DNA of 6,963 nucleotides, taken from assembly GCA_019113455.1 (NCBI GenBank), contig DXHG01000018.1, forward strand, positions 1-6,963, in the 5' to 3' direction. The stretch's first letter is position 1; every line of letters starts with the position of its first letter. The notes under the pieces were generated by a model. That model saw nothing but the letters and a program-made list of their open reading frames with translations. It had not been told where the DNA came from and searched no databases. Source of the stretch: Candidatus Treponema faecavium (GTDB lineage Bacteria > Spirochaetota > Spirochaetia > Treponematales > Treponemataceae). Position numbers and translations under genes: made by a program. Positions 5,923 through 6,963 of the stretch are shown piece after piece.

Positions 5923-6903
5923 TTATTTCTTATTTATGTGTTTCTGATACGCGTTCCACGTAGAGCCGACAAGCGTATCGATATCGGAATGTACGGGCTT
6001 CCAGTTCAGCTTTTCGCGCGCGAACGCGCTCGTCGCGTACAGACAGGCAGGGTCTCCTGCGCGGCGCGGGGCTATGTCAGCCGGAATCGGCTTGCCGGTG
6101 ATGCGGCGCGCCGCCTCAAGCATTTCTTTTACCGTAACGCCGACTTCGCTGCCCAGGTTTACTTTGAGACTCTCGTTTTTGGACGCGATATAGTCAAGTG
6201 CAAGCACGTGCGCTGCCGCCAAGTCAGAAACATGCACGTAGTCTCGGATACAGGTGCCGTCCCGCGTATCGTAATCGTCTCCGAATATCTGCAATTTTTC
6301 GCGCATGCCGCATGCTGTTTCCATGATGACGGGCAGCAGGTTTGCAGGCTTCTGTTCAAGGCCGCAGGGGAACCCGTCCACGTCATACCCTGCCGCGTTA
6401 AAGTAGCGCAGGGAAGCGAACTTTAATCCCTTGAGCTTGTCGTACCATTCCATAAAACGTTCAATTTCAAGTTTTGTAAAGCCGTAGTAGTTTTCCGGAT
6501 TTTTGGGATGGTTTTCATCGATGGGCAGCTTTTGGGGCTCGCCGAAAACAGCAGCTGACGATGAAAAGACCATGTACTTGCAGCCGTGCGCCGCCGCTGC
6601 GTTAAGGATATTGAGCGTTCCTGTTATGTTGTTTACCGAATACTTTTCAGGAACAATCATCGATTCTCCGGCAGCCTTAAACGCCGCCAGATGCACAAAC
6701 GCATCGAAACCGCGGGCAAAGGCCGCGTCAAGCGTTTCCGGATGCAGAATATCGCCTGCAATAAACCCATTTTCAGGGAACAGGTTTTCAAGCAGCCCGG
6801 AAGACAAATTGTCAAATACCGTTACCGTATGACCTTTGTGCATCAATTCTTTTACGACATGGCTGCCGATATAACCGGCGCCGCCGATAACCAAAACTTT
6901 CAT
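5923..6903 (-). CDS. galE: UDP-glucose 4-epimerase
   Basis: A 326-residue extended short-chain dehydrogenase that interconverts UDP-glucose and UDP-galactose in the cytoplasm with tightly bound NAD. Residues 5-13 carry the Rossmann motif IGGAGYIGS with GxxGxxG at Gly7, Gly10 and Gly13. Asp31 after the second strand should bind the NAD ribose. The catalytic set is Ser116 in FSSSAAVFG, Tyr140 and Lys144 in YYGFTK, spaced as in E. coli GalE. Substrate-side family motifs follow: RYFNAAG (166-172) and GTCIRDYVHVSDLA (216-229). Length is normal for a single-domain GalE. The ATG at 6903 has AGGAGG seven bases upstream and places the Rossmann motif at the very N-terminus. A longer in-frame start at 6945 has no ribosome binding site and would overlap the -10 box. 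The gene has its own candidate promoter and a terminator downstream, so it is probably monocistronic. No other galactose gene is in view, so a role in surface glycan synthesis is an inference. Confidence 0.93.
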   Translation of the reverse strand: MKVLVIGGAGYIGSHVVKELMHKGHTVTVFDNLSSGLLENLFPENGFIAGDILHPETLDAAFARGFDAFVHLAAFKAAGESMIVPEKYSVNNITGTLNILNAAAAHGCKYMVFSSSAAVFGEPQKLPIDENHPKNPENYYGFTKLEIERFMEWYDKLKGLKFASLRYFNAAGYDVDGFPCGLEQKPANLLPVIMETACGMREKLQIFGDDYDTRDGTCIRDYVHVSDLAAAHVLALDYIASKNESLKVNLGSEVGVTVKEMLEAARRITGKPIPADIAPRRAGDPACLYATSAFAREKLNWKPVHSDIDTLVGSTWNAYQKHINKK

Positions 6904-6910
6904 GGCTGAG

Positions 6911-6916
6911 CCTCCT
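6911..6916 (-). promoter_or_regulatory. galE ribosome binding site
   Basis: The minus strand reads AGGAGG seven bases before the ATG at 6903, a full anti-16S match at ideal spacing. It decides between this start and the upstream ATG at 6945. Confidence 0.85.
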
Positions 6917-6948
6917 ATCGCATACAGTATATCCCATCTGTTCATTTT

Positions 6949-6954
6949 ATTATA
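6949..6954 (-). promoter_or_regulatory. Candidate -10 box of the galE promoter
   Basis: On the minus strand the bases read TATAAT, a perfect sigma-70 -10 hexamer, 45 bases before the galE start codon. The matching -35 element would lie beyond the right edge, so it cannot be checked. Initiation about seven bases downstream would leave a leader of roughly 38 bases carrying the AGGAGG ribosome binding site. Confidence 0.5.
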
Positions 6955-6963
6955 GTAGATTCA

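Noticed and set aside
6904..6945. Longer galE start giving 14 extra residues
   Set aside because: It has no ribosome binding site, overlaps the -10 region, and the family starts at the Rossmann motif; AGGAGG fits the ATG at 6903.

Overview
The window reads as a compact chromosomal stretch from a Gram-negative-type (diderm) bacterium. Base composition is moderately GC-rich by eye. Spacers are very short, ribosome binding sites are good, and codon use looks uniform across genes. Three successive lipoproteins with loosely built lipoboxes (YGC, LQSC, LAGC) and a cobalamin-dependent methionine synthase that stops after its B12 domain would suit a Treponema-like spirochete. That placement is an inference; no rRNA or diagnostic marker is present.

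Layout: positions 1-1509 are read rightward and hold the 3' end of a MetH-type cobalamin protein (1-617), followed 13 bases later by a divergent PAP2-like membrane protein (631-1509). Everything else is read leftward. From the right edge these are galE with a -10 box and strong ribosome binding site (5923-6903), a 12-bp hairpin terminator (5853-5885), then a tight four-gene unit: an M20 metallopeptidase (4579-5808), an LpoB-like lipoprotein (3947-4549), a COG3014-type lipoprotein (2531-3925) and an LPP20-type lipoprotein (1503-2543). The two transcription units collide at 1503-1509, where the stop codons of the PAP2-like and LPP20-type genes overlap. No intergenic space exceeds about 120 bases.

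Functionally, the leftward unit looks like an envelope module: three lipoproteins probably exposed in the periplasm or at the outer membrane, preceded by a probably cytoplasmic metallohydrolase. LpoB in E. coli activates the peptidoglycan synthase PBP1B, so a cell-wall role for the trio is a reasonable hypothesis. The sequence alone does not show it. GalE supplies UDP-galactose for surface glycans and appears to be its own transcription unit.

I see no mobile element, CRISPR array, tRNA, rRNA or phage gene. The most interesting points are the lipoprotein trio, the degenerate active site of the PAP2-like protein, the overlapping convergent stops, and a terminator that may also carry part of the next operon's promoter.
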